The translations under genes were made by a program, and so were the position numbers. DNA of 23,916 nucleotides. It comes from Priapulus caudatus. Taxonomy: Eukaryota > Priapulida > Priapulimorpha > Priapulimorphida > Priapulidae. The notes beneath the pieces are model-generated. The model searched no databases. It was not told the origin of the DNA and was given only the letters and a program-made list of their open reading frames with translations. Of this stretch, positions 1-9,856 are shown piece after piece (the stretch's first letter is position 1; each line of letters starts with the position of its first letter). The stretch covers positions 130,950 through 154,865 of the forward strand of contig NW_014577169.1 of assembly GCF_000485595.1 (NCBI RefSeq), read 5' to 3'.

Positions 1-174
1 AAATTTGGATAAAGAAAATCCAAAAAAAAGCTGCAGAAGAAATAGTATTGTCAAACCAAAACAGCATCTAAATTGATTTTAAAGCACTATTTTTACATTT
101 AACTAAAAAAAAAAAACTTCAGACCACCAGACCCCCTTGTTACTCGCTCGAGGGGACCCCCCCCCCATCCAATG
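1..174. other. AT-rich flank left of the tandem duplication
   Basis: This is single-copy-looking AT-rich sequence with a poly(A) run near 105-116 and a run of ten C bases at about 158-167. No gene signal is visible. It has no counterpart in front of copy B, which fixes the left edge of the duplicated unit at about 175. Confidence 0.6.
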
Positions 175-321
175 TCCAAATCCTGCTCTACGCCCTTGGC
201 TACGACACGCAGCGGCATCAATTGCAAGCACGCCACCGTGCCACAGTTTTGCAAGGGACTTTACCACGACGACCGTTCACTGTCCCGCGTTGAGAGTCCG
301 AGTTGAGTCAGATAATCTTAC

Positions 322-603
322 CAAAAAGTCTAAGCGATTTTTTTCAGAAAAAATTACTCGCTTCCTCGACGAACAGAGTGCTATCACGCGATCACGTCGA
401 AGCATTCGCTGTTGAAATTGCACCTACGATCGTTGACAAACTCCTGCTGGAACTGATTCGGCGCCATCCGTTGTCCATATCTGCCCGCATGATTGATGTC
501 GTCGTCTTGGAGCGCGGGCAAGTCGTGCGTGTGAGCCTTGTCTATCATGATGTTCCAGAAACTCAGCCAACGGGATGTAAGCCGCTCTGTTGATCCAATC
601 ATA
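322..603 (-). pseudogene. EF-hand pair exon, copy A, frame broken by indels
   Basis: This is the copy A counterpart of the EF-hand exon at 9544-9814. The minus strand has the same acceptor-like end (GATATCAG before TATGAT) and the same GTAAGA donor-like end at 317-321. Peptide pieces are shared with copy B, for example FWNIMIDKAHTHD and QQEFVND, but both calcium-binding loops are disrupted by small insertions and deletions. The DADHDG and DKDNDG loops read intact in copy B cannot be read here. The broken frame may reflect consensus error rather than real decay, because the surrounding non-coding sequence differs from copy B in the same indel-rich way. Confidence 0.55.
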
Positions 604-660
604 CTGATAGTGATATCACATCATCATCATCAGTTTATAGTAGTAGAAGTACAAGCAAAA

Positions 661-760
661 CAGTGCTCAGCAGCAGCAGCAGCAACAGCAGCAACAACAG
701 TAGTAGCAGCAGCAACAGCAACAGTAGCAGCAACACAAGTGCCTCAGCAGTAGCAGTAGT
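661..760. repeat. CAG/CAA/TAG trinucleotide tract
   Basis: This is an imperfect run of CAGCAG, CAACAG and TAGCAG trinucleotides. On the minus strand it lies about 60 bases upstream of the EF-hand exon, so it reads as a CTG/TTG-rich stretch that may form the pyrimidine-rich part of an intron. No polyglutamine protein is supported. Confidence 0.8.
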
Positions 761-779
761 ATAAAAAAGGAAATAAATA

Positions 780-1039
780 ATAATAATAAATGATTATTTC
801 CATATTAAATTGCAATTTTTTCACGTCTAGGAGCAAAGTCAAATTCATGACTAGGGATCTTTAGTATTTCTCCTGGCCTAATTGCCACCCAATTGCATAC
901 TGGATTTCATTGAGCATTTAAACTACCTCATCAAAGAGCCTTTCCACTGCCGATCATTTGGAACATGTAAACGAAGACATATCCAGCAGAACTGTGAATG
1001 CTGATTAACCTGAACTACCAGGGAAAAAATTAAAATATT
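780..1039. other. Unannotated stretch
   Basis: AT-rich sequence is present in both copies (counterpart about 9975-10220). I see no open frame that survives comparison of the copies, and no structured element. Confidence 0.4.
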
Positions 1040-1190
1040 TTTCGGGGCTACTTTTTAAGCCGGTGCGATGAAAAATAGCAACTCTAAAATTTGGTTGCCA
1101 TTAAATCTATGCAAATTACGGGCGGCTGTTTTTGGCATTTGTTGGGGGCTGAAATCGCCCCGAGCCCCCCGTGTATTTTTTGGTCACTGG
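1040..1190. repeat. GGGGGCT-containing interspersed-repeat-like segment
   Basis: The segment has repeated GGGGCT/GGGGGCT motifs before T-rich stretches, then a short inverted pair (GGGGGCTGAAATCGCCCCGA, followed by GCCCCC) that can fold. The alternation of G-runs and C-runs in otherwise AT-rich DNA suggests an interspersed repeat. The family is not recognised. The counterpart is at about 10225-10380. Confidence 0.35.
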
Positions 1191-1331
1191 CACGCACTAT
1201 CAAAACAATGCCTTAGTAAAACGGTAGTGTAGGCCCTCTTCTGCCAAGTATCTATACAAGCCCTGCTGCCTAGATGCATGCTGTACGTGTATAGTGGCGT
1301 ATAGATATCTGCTGCTGCCCTACCTAACAGT

Positions 1332-1374
1332 TATAAATACCTATTGGCCAAAGCACATGCCATCTGTTCACTCC
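1332..1374 (+). promoter_or_regulatory. TATA box with initiator-like motif (copy A)
   Basis: TATAAATA at 1332-1339 is followed about 30 bases later by TTCACTC (1368-1374), which fits the initiator consensus. Both motifs are unchanged in copy B (10511-10518 and 10543-10549) although the surrounding bases differ. No exon downstream is recognisable, so this remains a candidate only. Confidence 0.25.
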
Positions 1375-1714
1375 AGCCTAGCTGATCACAGCACAGTACA
1401 TCATAACATATTTCGCGTATGATCAAGATATTATGTAACATTAGAGTAAATTTAACTTTTTGATAAATCCTTTATGTGCCTGTTACTGTTAACAACAGTT
1501 TCGAATAACTGTTCTAGATTTTCACACGAACAAATGCATGGATTTAATTATGTGATAAAAAATTACTCTGATGAAAAATAGTATTAACCAGTTGGCCAAC
1601 AGTTTATTCAAAATGCCAATATAAACTTCTAGAAAGTCAAAATTCAAATCTTTAACATGCAGTGCATTTTGGACATTTTGGCTACCATACACATGTACAA
1701 GTACACTGCTTAGC

Positions 1715-1997
1715 GCTCATAGGGTCTAGATGTTCCCCCAGGGTACCGCCGGAACTACCCTGGGTAACTATCGATATGGTAAGGTTAGAGTTTAGGCTTA
1801 GTCGAGTAAAGCGTACGACTCCGAGACTCGTTAGCTGGAGTAGGCGAGGCTACGGTCGCCGGCATATTGTTATAACCAGCCAGAGCATATAAATCACGTT
1901 ATTTATGCTTTGGTACCAGGGTACGTTACCGGTATACCCCGGACCGCTACCCAGGGACGGTCCAGGCAGTAAACCTGGAGAACTCGACCCTCTCAGC
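1715..1997. mobile_element. Non-autonomous inverted-repeat element (about 280 bp), copy A
   Basis: The ends are inverted copies of a segment reading GCTCATAGGGTC, then a GATGTTC-like stretch, then CCAGGGTAC. Inside each end, CCAGGGTAC and GTACCCTGG form a further stem. The centre holds an inverted pair (AGCATATAAATCA with its complement). Structure and length fit a MITE or foldback element. No transposase is present and the superfamily is not assigned. The copy B version at 10887-11165 is clearer. Confidence 0.55.
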
Positions 1998-3023
1998 ACT
2001 GCTAGCCTTGAGCCATTATTGAAATTCCGAGCATGTAAACTACAGGTGAACAACGATAAAAACTGAAAAACCACACCTTGTTCTTGCTGCAGCGACTTAT
2101 GCAAGGTTATGCACGTACTTTGACAAAATATACTACTTTAATTAATATCGAATCAGCTAATCGCTGCCTTAATTCAATAAAGCCAATCACTTGCTACTAC
2201 ACACCGCGGCTGAGCAGCAAATCTCTGGATGTATCAGCAGGCCGATTTGTCCTAAACTTGATAATAGTTTAGTTCTTTACAGTCAATCTGATATGAACTG
2301 GTTATGTAGCCCTTTTCGCTCAACTAGAGGCTCATTGCTCCTCACCTTGCGGCAATGAGGACATTCCTAAACCCCCAATATAACATAAATAAATAAATAA
2401 CATATGGTTATATAACTGGGCGAATAAAACCACAGTGCTCGGGAAATGGGGCTCTTGGTTTGGACACTTTGCCGCACCATGGCAAAGCCTTAATCTTGAT
2501 TCAGCCCTCAATAGCACTGACCGCTGAATTAAATCGGACATGGCCCAATAGTTTGTGCTTTTAGTTCGTTTCTGGCCGTTTGGCAAACCCTGGCCTCCTC
2601 GCCGAGCGGATGCAGGTGCTAAATCTAAATTGACAGTTGGTACGATTTTGGTGGGGGCAAACCCCAATTCTTCTATAGAGTACAACAAAGCACTTACATG
2701 CAAACTAAATGATAACAGATAATGCCAGGTGCAGAGATTACAATATAACTTACTGTATTAAGTTTACTGTTAGAAGTGCCGCTCCATAGACTAATACTTC
2801 GTTAACAATTTATACGTAGAGTATACTTTTCCTTTTACTGCATACAGCTGCTGCATGCGTATTAAATTCATGCCAGCATTACTAATAGCTAATTATATTT
2901 GGTTAGAATTGTCTGCCATACCAAGCCTGCGCTGCCCTGAAACAACTAATCCACTTCAGCCACCCTTAAACGAGATTACAAACACACTATCGTGAACGCC
3001 CAAAATAGCTGGTTGGAAGGTAT
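1998..3023. other. Unannotated stretch, about 1 kb
   Basis: Moderately AT-rich sequence is shared with copy B (11166-12086). A 123-residue minus-strand open frame (2332-2703) exists but its reading frame is not kept in copy B. No splice-bounded exon or RNA gene is recognised. Confidence 0.4.
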
Positions 3024-3128
3024 ACTCCTGCTATCGCTCTAGTACTATAGCCCGCAGGATCGCTGCGCAGGCCTGCGCAGCGGATCCTGCGGGCTATGTA
3101 CCTATAGTACTAGAGCTACTCCTGCTAT
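3024..3128. mobile_element. 83-bp near-perfect palindrome with 11-bp direct repeats, copy A
   Basis: An inverted repeat with almost no loop spans 3035-3117. The outer arms contain CTCTAGTACTATAG and its complement, and the GC-rich core centres on GCAGGCCTGC. The right arm carries about 6 extra bases. It is flanked on both sides by exactly ACTCCTGCTAT (3024-3034 and 3118-3128), which looks like a target-site duplication. It is a candidate tiny MITE or foldback insertion able to extrude a cruciform. Confidence 0.7.
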
Positions 3129-3723
3129 ACTATTAGTATTAGTATTAAACATAAAACACTTCATAGAGCTCTTATACGCATAGGAATTATTATAAATATG
3201 TCATGATAACTATCTTGTTAGTAGTTTAGTATTTTAATTTTAGGTATTTTCCCAGGGTTGCAACTATTGACTATGCTACCATCATTTGATCAGCTCTACC
3301 GGTGGCGCTCCAATGTTGGTACTCCATCTTGTAGGTGTCTTCCTTTCTGCCCGATGCACAGCTTATTATATATCAAACGAGTTGCAGCAACGCTTAACGC
3401 GAACCTCAGGCGCATATATCAGCACCTTGGTAAAACCATAGTTAAAGAATCAACAATCTTTCCCAAGCACAGGTGCACGACACGGCAAAGCTGCAATGTA
3501 GCAGGGCTTACACAACGCCACGTGTTAAAGCTAGTTGGCTTTTCAACAGCAGCTATTTAATTACCAAACGTAAAAAAGTACAAATAAAATACTAATGTGA
3601 TGCCTTGTAGGAAAATGAGAAATTATGAATTAATTATATATGCTAAGACATTATTTTAAAACTAAAATATTAGACCTTTAATGACCGAAGCTGACGTCAT
3701 GAGACAGACATGCATTGCTACCA
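3129..3723. other. Unannotated stretch with a CRE-like site
   Basis: A TGACGTCA palindrome lies near 3692 and is kept in copy B near 12727. An open frame at 3258-3560 is not conserved in copy B and is not called. Nothing else is recognised. Confidence 0.35.
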
Positions 3724-3768
3724 AGAGCATATAAAGAAGGACATTTAACCCTTCTTTATACGCTCTTT
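3724..3768. repeat. Short hairpin, copy A
   Basis: AAGAGCATATAAAGAAGG and CCTTCTTTATACGCTCTT pair across a loop of about 9 bases with one or two mismatches. The copy B version is at 12755-12800. It may be a terminal fragment of a foldback element. Confidence 0.6.
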
Positions 3769-3779
3769 TGCACAACTAT

Positions 3780-3862
3780 GCGTACATACCATAGAAATAA
3801 TAGATAACCATCTATACCATTAATAATATAGGTTATCTATATTATTTTCTATGGTACATACG
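3780..3862. repeat. Hairpin with stem of about 24 bp, copy A
   Basis: The arms contain ACCATAGAAATAAT...GATAACC and the complementary GGTTATCTATATTATT...CTATGGT, and the loop is about 20 bases. Outer bases GCGTACAT and ACATACGC extend the symmetry partly. The stem is AT-rich and best matched in copy B (12820-12900). Confidence 0.65.
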
Positions 3863-4569
3863 CATTCAGTATATCACGTAGTTCACGCGTCGCGTGTTAT
3901 GTCTGGTCTAAAAAATTATTGAAACAAATCCATAATCGCAAAACTCGACGATAATCGGTTTTAATTTTTATCGGTTAAGCCCTTAATTTACGTCACGTCG
4001 ATATAAACACATAGCAGTAGAAGCCTTGTTCAAGTCGTATATAGCTATAATTATTGTGCTTGGGGCCAAGCCACCCGACCGGTGTGATTTTGGCAGAGTT
4101 TTTGACCCACTAGCAGCCGGATTTAAGTCCCCTCTCCCCACACAACACCACCACAGCGCTAACGCAATTTGATGATGGTGACTTTATTTGTTGTTTTACT
4201 CAGCTAATCATTCATATATACTTATTGTTAAAATGAATTTTAAATCAAGAATTAAAGATAACTACAAAATTATATACATTAAAAGTATGACAAGCACGCG
4301 TCCATTGTGGTCAGGTACATAAATTACTCTTAATCATTAGAACAATTAGCATGCAGCAATTTGAACTAACGAAATATAACAGGTTATTATATTTACATAA
4401 ATTTATTATTTGTTCTACACTATGTACAAATTTGATCTACTGGCGAAATTACGAACTGCCTCCAACATTTCAACATTTGCCATTCAAACCTTTTTGAGCT
4501 TAATTTTAACAGCCTAGCCATGTATATATCTTACTTTATTTCTTAAAATTTCCCCTCCCTCGTGAACGG
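3863..4569. other. Unannotated stretch, about 0.7 kb
   Basis: AT-rich sequence shared with copy B (12901-13593). It includes a short C-rich segment (CCCCTCTCCCCACAC near 4130). I see no gene or repeat of recognised family. Confidence 0.4.
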
Positions 4570-4570
4570 C

Positions 4571-4740
4571 TGGTTCCTATTTAACCCTTTTTGATCATGT
4601 AACCCTCTTGAGAATCTGCATGATGAAGTACGGACCCCTCCACAGAAAAACACGCACATAACACATAAACACGAAATTTTGCATACAATGGGGTTCACGG
4701 ACCCCCTGAAGCCCATCCACGGACGCCCAAGGAGTCCATA
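4571..4740 (-). mobile_element. hAT-type MITE-like fragment, copy A
   Basis: The segment starts GGTTCCTATTTAACCC, runs through GAGAATCTGCATGATGA, ACGGACCCCTCCACAG, AAATTTTGCATACAATG and GGGTTCACGGACCCCCTGAA, and ends CCATCCACGGACG. From memory this order of motifs matches non-autonomous hAT (Charlie-like) elements common in vertebrates, whose ends read like GGTTCTTAACC. No transposase is present. The right end is diverged or truncated. Orientation is arbitrary. Better preserved in copy B (13594-13768). Confidence 0.5.
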
Positions 4741-4804
4741 TATAGAGCCACACCTTGCCCTCTAATTTGCGGTCCTGGCTGAAGTTATACATGAGCAATT
4801 CCGT

Positions 4805-4983
4805 GCGTGGTGTGTGTGTGTGTGTGGTGTGCTGTGTGTGCTGGGCTGTTGGTGCCTGTGGTGTGTGTGTGTGTGTGATGTGATGGCATCGCTGCCGTGT
4901 GCTGTGCGTGCTTGTGTGTGCGGTGTGCGTAGTGTTGTGTGCTGGCGCGCGCGTCGCGCGTCGTTATCTCTCTCTCTACTCTC

Positions 4984-5045
<62 letters not shown>

Positions 5046-5064
5046 ATATATATATATTATATAT
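4805..5064. repeat. Compound microsatellite GT - CT - AT, copy A
   Basis: An imperfect (GT)n tract at about 4805-4960 is followed by a (CT)n tract at about 4966-5014 and an (AT)n tract at about 5015-5064. The order mirrors the AT - AG - CATA block at 6314-6556 on the other side of the GATG array. Confidence 0.9.
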
Positions 5065-5400
5065 GGGATGTTGGCAACTGTTAAGTGCGCTTCCTTTCAT
5101 TATATAAAGGGGAGGCCAATAGCTTTCATTATTTTTCACAGAATGCTACTCTAGAGCTAAGAAACGCTGTTTTCGTAAATAGGCTAATTTCAACCAACAT
5201 GGAAGATATCACGTCGCGAGGGTATTGCGTCATATAATTGGAGTAAGTCTTTGAGCCATAAAATTTTTCATATTTAACTTTCTACTATATATTGCTCCAT
5301 TATAGCCGTATATTGAATTTCAACAAAATAAAAGTAACAAAATACGAACGAATGAACGGGCGGACGAATGGTGAACGGATGATTGTATTAATTTATTTAT
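5065..5400. other. Spacer between microsatellites
   Basis: AT-rich sequence with a counterpart at about 14026-14340. No gene signal seen. Confidence 0.4.
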
Positions 5401-6118
5401 TGATGGATGGTTGGATGGATGGATGGAGATGCGATAGTAGGATGGATGGATTCGAATGGATGGGATGGCATGGATGGATGGCATGGATCGATGCGTATGG
5501 ATGGAGGATGGATGGATGGATGGCATGATGGGATGGATGGATGGTATGGATATGGATGGATGGATGGCATGGATGGATGGATGGATGGATGGATGGATGA
5601 TGGATGGCATGGTAGGGATGGAATGGCATGCGATGGATGGATGGATGGATGCGTATGGATGGATGGATGGAATGGATGGATGGATGGTGATGGATGGATG
5701 GTGATGGAATGGATGGAGTGGATGGATATGGATGGATGGATGATGGCATGGATGGATGGATGGATGGATGATGATGGATGGATGGAATGATGGATGGATG
5801 GATGGATGGATGGCATGGATGGATGGAATGGCATGGATGGATGGATGGAGGCATGGACTGGATGATGGATGGAATGGATGGATGGATGGATGGATGGATG
5901 GATGATGGATGGATGGATGGATGGATGGATGGATGGATGATGGATGCGATGGATGAATGGATGGATGGCATGATGGCAGATGGATGCGATGGATGGATGG
6001 ATGGATGGCATGGATGGATGGATGGATGGAGCTGGATGGATGGATGGAGTGGATTGGATGTGATGGATGGATGGATGGATGGATTGGATGGATGGATGGA
6101 TGGAAGGTTGGATGGATG
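5401..6118. repeat. GATG (TGGA) tetranucleotide array, copy A, about 720 bp
   Basis: This is a nearly continuous array of GATG/GGAT units interrupted by GCAT, CGAT and single-base shifts. It produces long open frames on both strands (Met-Asp-Gly-Trp on plus, Ile-His-Pro-Ser on minus), as expected of a stop-free tetranucleotide repeat read in any frame. These frames are not genes. Confidence 0.95.
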
Positions 6119-6310
6119 GGAATGTGAGTGATGATGTATTGAATGGCATGGATGAATGGTATATATATATCATTTACTCAATTTTTTTTATAAATCTTAT
6201 CGCGGTTTGCTTTCATCATCTGTCGAGCGCGCCCGAAATCGTGGTGAGTGTGTTACTCATTCATGACTTTTTTCGATGCTTAGGAGAAACATTTAGCGGT
6301 TCGCAAACCT

Positions 6311-6313
<3 letters not shown>
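6119..6313. other. Spacer between microsatellites
   Basis: Short mixed sequence with a counterpart at about 14988-15143. Nothing recognised. Confidence 0.4.
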
Positions 6314-6389
<76 letters not shown>

Positions 6390-6445
6390 GAGAGAGGAGA
6401 GAGAGATAAGAGAGAGAGAGAGAAGAAGAGAAGAAGAGAGAGAGA

Positions 6446-6476
<31 letters not shown>

Positions 6477-6556
6477 CAGAATCTTCGGCATACATACATA
6501 CATACATACATACATACATACATACATACATACATACATACATACATACATACATA
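6314..6556. repeat. Compound microsatellite AT - AG - CATA, copy A
   Basis: (AT)n spans about 6315-6359, (AG)n with short interruptions about 6359-6477, and (CATA)n about 6489-6556. In copy B the same junction is expanded to more than 1.5 kb, including a segment absent here. Confidence 0.93.
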
Positions 6557-7110
6557 GGTAGATCGGACACAGACTAACAAATAGGTAACAGAACCATATG
6601 CGCGCAAGCGCACGCGCGCTCATACGGACGCGAAATCGACTTTCAATTTCGCTCCGACGATGAGAAGAACGAAGAAAATAATTTCTGAAATTAATCCGAA
6701 CTGAGAATGTCAGCATCGTTTGACTCGCGCAGTTTCGCCACGAGGGAAAGTCGTTCCATTTGGCGAGTGGAAGCCGGTAAGCCCTCGCAAAGCCTGCGCT
6801 TTAATTGGTTCTTACGCAGTTTAGATATGACGACGCGTGTGAAAGCCGGCAGACGCGATTCGTGCTTGTCGTCAGGGATTATATGTCGGCTGGTTCGATA
6901 AACGAGAGCTCGCGGCGCTTGTTCGAGGGCGGATGCTAGGCGCTTGCGGGCGGGACAACAAGCAGGGAGCCGAGAGCGCAAATAAGTGAGTAAATAGGCG
7001 CCCGCAGCTGCCCACGCTACACATCCAGTCGCATCTGCGACCTCTGCCGCATAATCTTCTGCTCTCACTCGCCACCCATGCCCAGGTCGCTTGAACGGAG
7101 ACGTACCCAA
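6557..7110. promoter_or_regulatory. CpG-rich block upstream of promoter, copy A
   Basis: Base composition shifts here to GC-rich with many CG dinucleotides, unlike the AT-rich surroundings. It contains an inverted CCAAT box (AATTGG near 6802). A 139-residue minus-strand frame at 6691-7110 is not maintained in copy B (16680-17215), so I do not call a protein. Its position just upstream of the motif cluster at 7430-7543 suggests a CpG-rich promoter-proximal region. Confidence 0.35.
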
Positions 7111-7230
7111 ATAATTCTCCTTTATAACATATTCTAAAGTTTGTAAATGTGCAATTTTTATGCAGAAAAGAGAACTTTATATTGGGAAGTTACAACAATA
7201 TATATATATATTACCAGGAGCAAATAATAA

Positions 7231-7290
7231 TAGATCTATTATCTATCTATTATCTATTATCTATTATCTATTATCTATATTATTATTCAC
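7231..7290. repeat. ATCT/ATTATCT microsatellite
   Basis: A run of ATCTATT and TATCTATTA units in AT-rich sequence. It is shorter and disrupted in copy B (about 17330-17385). Confidence 0.75.
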
Positions 7291-7429
7291 TCCTGCATGA
7301 TATTACTATAGCCTATATATACATATGCGCCAACCGACCGACGGACCAACCGATACGCGTTCCACACAGCCTCGAATCGTATGATTTCGTATCCCACGCA
7401 ATAGAAACACACACACGTATACGCACGTC

Positions 7430-7543
7430 GTCACGTGACAAATCTACGTCACTAAGTACAAGTGTCAGGCCAGCCAATGAGAAACGAGTACGAGTCTGGT
7501 CAGCAGACGCCTCTGCGGAGACGGTGTCGGGGTGGTTATATAT
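7430..7543 (+). promoter_or_regulatory. Promoter module: E-box, CRE half-site, CCAAT, TATA (copy A)
   Basis: GTCACGTGAC at 7430-7439 is a 10-base palindromic E-box of the type bound by bHLH-zip factors. It is followed by TACGTCA, CCAAT at 7474-7478 and TTATATAT at 7536-7543. All four are kept in copy B (17527-17536, near 17542, 17571-17575, 17628-17635) although intervening bases differ. CCAAT lies about 60 bases before TATA, a normal spacing. Expected transcription start is about 7566 on the plus strand. Not experimentally supported. Confidence 0.45.
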
Positions 7544-7565
7544 CGTCGCAATCCCGTGCCAAGAC

Positions 7566-7697
7566 GAGATAACCACTAGAAGCAAAGTACAAGTTTAGCT
7601 GCGTTCATATACTTCACTGAATCTCTAGATGCGCTAGTTCTGCTTGACGATACTACTTCTGCAGTCTCCCATCGAACGTAGGACTGCGCCATTGACG
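7566..7697 (+). other. Possible untranslated first exon, copy A
   Basis: It lies about 30 bases after the TATA motif and ends at a good 5' splice site (GACG followed by GTGAGT at 7698-7703). No open frame of note lies inside, so it would be untranslated. It is inferred only from promoter and splice-site spacing. In copy B the donor reads GTGATT (near 17789), possibly a missing G in the consensus. Confidence 0.25.
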
Positions 7698-7830
7698 GTG
7701 AGTTGCCACGCTAGTAGAATAGTTGTTTGCTGTTGTAAGCGTTGTTTGCTGTTGTATTGGCTGCCGTTACATTGCGTGCTGTGGCACTGCCTATTCTTGA
7801 ATCACCTGCATGTTGCGGTGCGTGTCCACG

Positions 7831-8369
7831 GGCACTTGGAACGTTTCAATAATAAAATTACAATAAATAAACACGAAATGTATTTAATACCAAAGTCTTA
7901 ACGTGTCTCTACTATCTTGTTGTTGTGCACAAATAACAAATATAAAGAGGTTATATAATTGTTGTGTGTGCGCAGCGGCGTGCGTGCGGTGTACTTGTGT
8001 GTTGCAGAGAAACATTTACAGTAGATTATCGACAATAATATGCGAAAGAGAGTAGAGAAACATTAAGACTTTGGTAGCAAATACATTTCGTGTTTATTTA
8101 CCATATTTTTTATTGAAACGTTCCAAGTGCCTGTGCTTCGCCACGCACTGCATGCGTTTATTAACACATCGCAGGCAGATGCTTGTGCTATCCTTGAGCG
8201 TATTTAGCGTAACGGTCGATACTCCGTTCACGTCTGTGTAGCATTGTCACCGATTCATCAAGCCTGTCGTTGGATAATCGAAAACCATTTTTTTCGGTAA
8301 AAACGACTTTGGTAGTAAATACATTTCGTGTTTATTTACCATCATTTTATTATTTAAACGTTCCAAGTG
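7831..8369. repeat. Trio of about 65-70-bp repeats, two direct and one inverted, copy A
   Basis: Three copies share ACTTTGGTA, AAATACATTTCGTGTTTAT and AAACGTTCCAAGTG. One lies at 7831-7900 (inverted), one at 8064-8131 and one at 8304-8369 (both direct). The first and second form an inverted pair about 300 bp end to end, like termini of a small transposable element. The third adds a direct partner. All three recur in copy B. Confidence 0.7.
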
Positions 8370-8470
8370 ACGGTGTGCGTGACGTTGCAGTGTCTGCTGT
8401 AGCAACTTCGTCTGTTGCTGCTCTGGCATGACTGCTCATTTCTCGTCTGCTAATCATGCAGCATCCCGTC

Positions 8471-8503
8471 ATTATGTAATTATGTAATTATGTAATTATG
8501 TAA
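8471..8503. repeat. TAATTATG 8-bp tandem repeat
   Basis: About four units of ATTATGTA. In copy B (about 18570-18600) the array is degenerate. Confidence 0.8.
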
Positions 8504-9342
8504 TGCCCACCGAATTATTATTATATCGTTAGCAGCGAAGAAGTAATTTATTATCACCAGGGTTCATCGATTGGCTGAGATTGTACGACACCGATAAACC
8601 GGCGCGGCCAATGTTTGATGATAACATTAAATGATATATTGCATGATAATTACATGTTAATGACATATTACATATAAGGAGACCGCAATGGAAAGGTATT
8701 ACGAAGAAAACCTGGTAATGTTAAAGCTGCCAAAATGGCAATAAAGTGTGAGAAACGCTACACCGATTTGCGTCACGCAAGTGCAACGTAGACACCATCT
8801 AGTCATGTTTCGCGGTGTGTAGCTGAGTGTACGTGTGTGCATTTACGATTCGGAAAGAATCAATTTGTCGCCTTGTGTATTGTATTTTTATTCGGTAGTA
8901 ATTGATTATTTAAATTAATTCATTGATGGGTTATTCGAAAAAGTTCGTTTCCATCAAGTTTCTTTATTTTAAATTTATTGTTGTTGATTTTCTTTTGTAT
9001 CACTAAGCATTTCCTATGCAATGCGAGATTTTACGTTATTATATAACAGTGAGCCTATAACGCTAAGAGCTTAACAGTGAATAAACTTTAATGAATATGT
9101 TTGTGATGACTGATAATTCACCAAGAGAGAGCAATACTCGTGCTCTTAAAATTAAACCTTACCAATACCTTATCAATAAGTACTATTATCTTCGCTTGAT
9201 ATCAACCGCAACACTATTAAAATGCAGATGTTTCTTGTTGTAATTTATCGGCTATCAGACGTTGATCTGAGTTTAAATTAATTTGAAGGAGCACCGGTAG
9301 AGCTGGCACACAGACGCTCCTAGTTTGTCTCCGCTAATGGCT
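8504..9342. other. Unannotated stretch, about 0.8 kb
   Basis: AT-rich sequence with a counterpart at about 18601-19413. No conserved open frame or structured element is seen. Confidence 0.4.
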
Positions 9343-9393
9343 GAATATTATTATACTCAATATTAATATTATTATTATTATTATTATTATGAA
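9343..9393. repeat. (ATT)n tract at the junction of the two copies
   Basis: ATT units end at TATGAAT, where copy B begins directly. The same tract ends copy B (19414-19447), so it marks the duplication breakpoint. Confidence 0.85.
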
Positions 9394-9543
9394 TCCAAAT
9401 TCCTGGCTACGCCCTTGGCTACGACACGCAGCAGCATCCAATTGCAAGCACGCCACCGTGCACAGTTGCCAGGGACATTACCACGACGACCGTTCACTGG
9501 TCCCGGCGGTTTGAGAGTCCGAGTTGAAGTCAGATAATCTTAC

Positions 9544-9814
9544 CAAAAAGTCTAAGCGATTTTTTTCAGAAAAAATTACTCGCTTCCTCGACGAACAGAG
9601 TGTCTATCACGCGATCACGTCGAAGCATTCGCTGTGAAATTGCACCTACGATGTTGACAAACTCCTGCTGACTGATTCGGCCATCGTTGTCCTTATCTGC
9701 CCGCATGATGATGTCGTCGTGCTTGGAGCGCGGTAAGTCGTGCGTGTGAGCCTTGTCTATCATGATGTTCCGAAACTCAGCCAACGGGATGTAGCCGTCA
9801 TGATCCGCATCATA
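9544..9814 (-). CDS. Exon encoding an EF-hand pair, copy B (partial gene)
   Basis: Minus-strand translation beginning at TAT (9814) gives two canonical 12-residue calcium-binding loops. The first is DADHDGYIPLAE (acidic or oxygen residues at 1, 3, 5 and 12, Gly at 6) and the second is DKDNDGRISQQE, followed by FVNIV. They are separated by 26 residues, normal for a paired EF-hand. The upstream end has an acceptor-like GATATCAG. The downstream end is uncertain: the frame stops at NFF before a strong GGTAAGAT donor (9539-9543), while another GTAGGT lies just after FVNI. The exon therefore binds calcium in principle, but the parent gene is unknown. Rhomboid-related proteases with N-terminal EF-hands have a similar layout, which is only a guess. 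Copy A carries a frame-broken version. Confidence 0.7.
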
Positions 9815-9856
9815 CTGATATCACATCATCATCATCAGTAGTAGTAGTAGAAGTAG

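Larger units (their letters stand above)
175..9393. repeat. Tandem duplication, copy A (about 9.2 kb)
   Basis: The whole segment recurs in the same order and orientation at 9394-19447. Homology starts at TCCAAAT (175 and 9394) and ends after an (ATT)n tract followed by TATGAAT (9393 and 19447). The copies align along their length apart from microsatellites of different size. Differences are mostly 1-2 base indels rather than substitutions, a pattern typical of uncorrected long-read consensus. It may be a recent segmental duplication or two haplotypes placed in tandem by the assembler. Confidence 0.93.

Noticed and set aside
661-760. Polyglutamine coding tract
   Set aside because: It is broken by TAG codons in the CAG-frame and lies in what looks like an intron of the minus-strand EF-hand exon.
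2332-2703. 123-residue minus-strand open frame
   Set aside because: Only short pieces survive in copy B and no domain is visible. Could only be revived by transcript evidence after polishing.
3258-3560. 100-residue plus-strand open frame
   Set aside because: The counterpart near 12330-12600 has several frameshifts and no coding-like conservation.
5393-6173. Long Ile-His-Pro-Ser and Met-Asp-Gly-Trp open frames, up to 258 residues, in the GATG array
   Set aside because: They arise on both strands and in several frames from a tetranucleotide repeat without stop codons. No initiation or splice context, and copy B is not frame-compatible.
6885-6905. GGTTCGATAA as a possible tRNA T-arm
   Set aside because: No matching acceptor stem, D-arm or anticodon arm upstream, and the context differs in copy B.
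6691-7110. 139-residue minus-strand open frame in the CpG-rich block
   Set aside because: Its frame is interrupted repeatedly in copy B, there is no recognisable domain, and GC-rich DNA gives long frames by chance.
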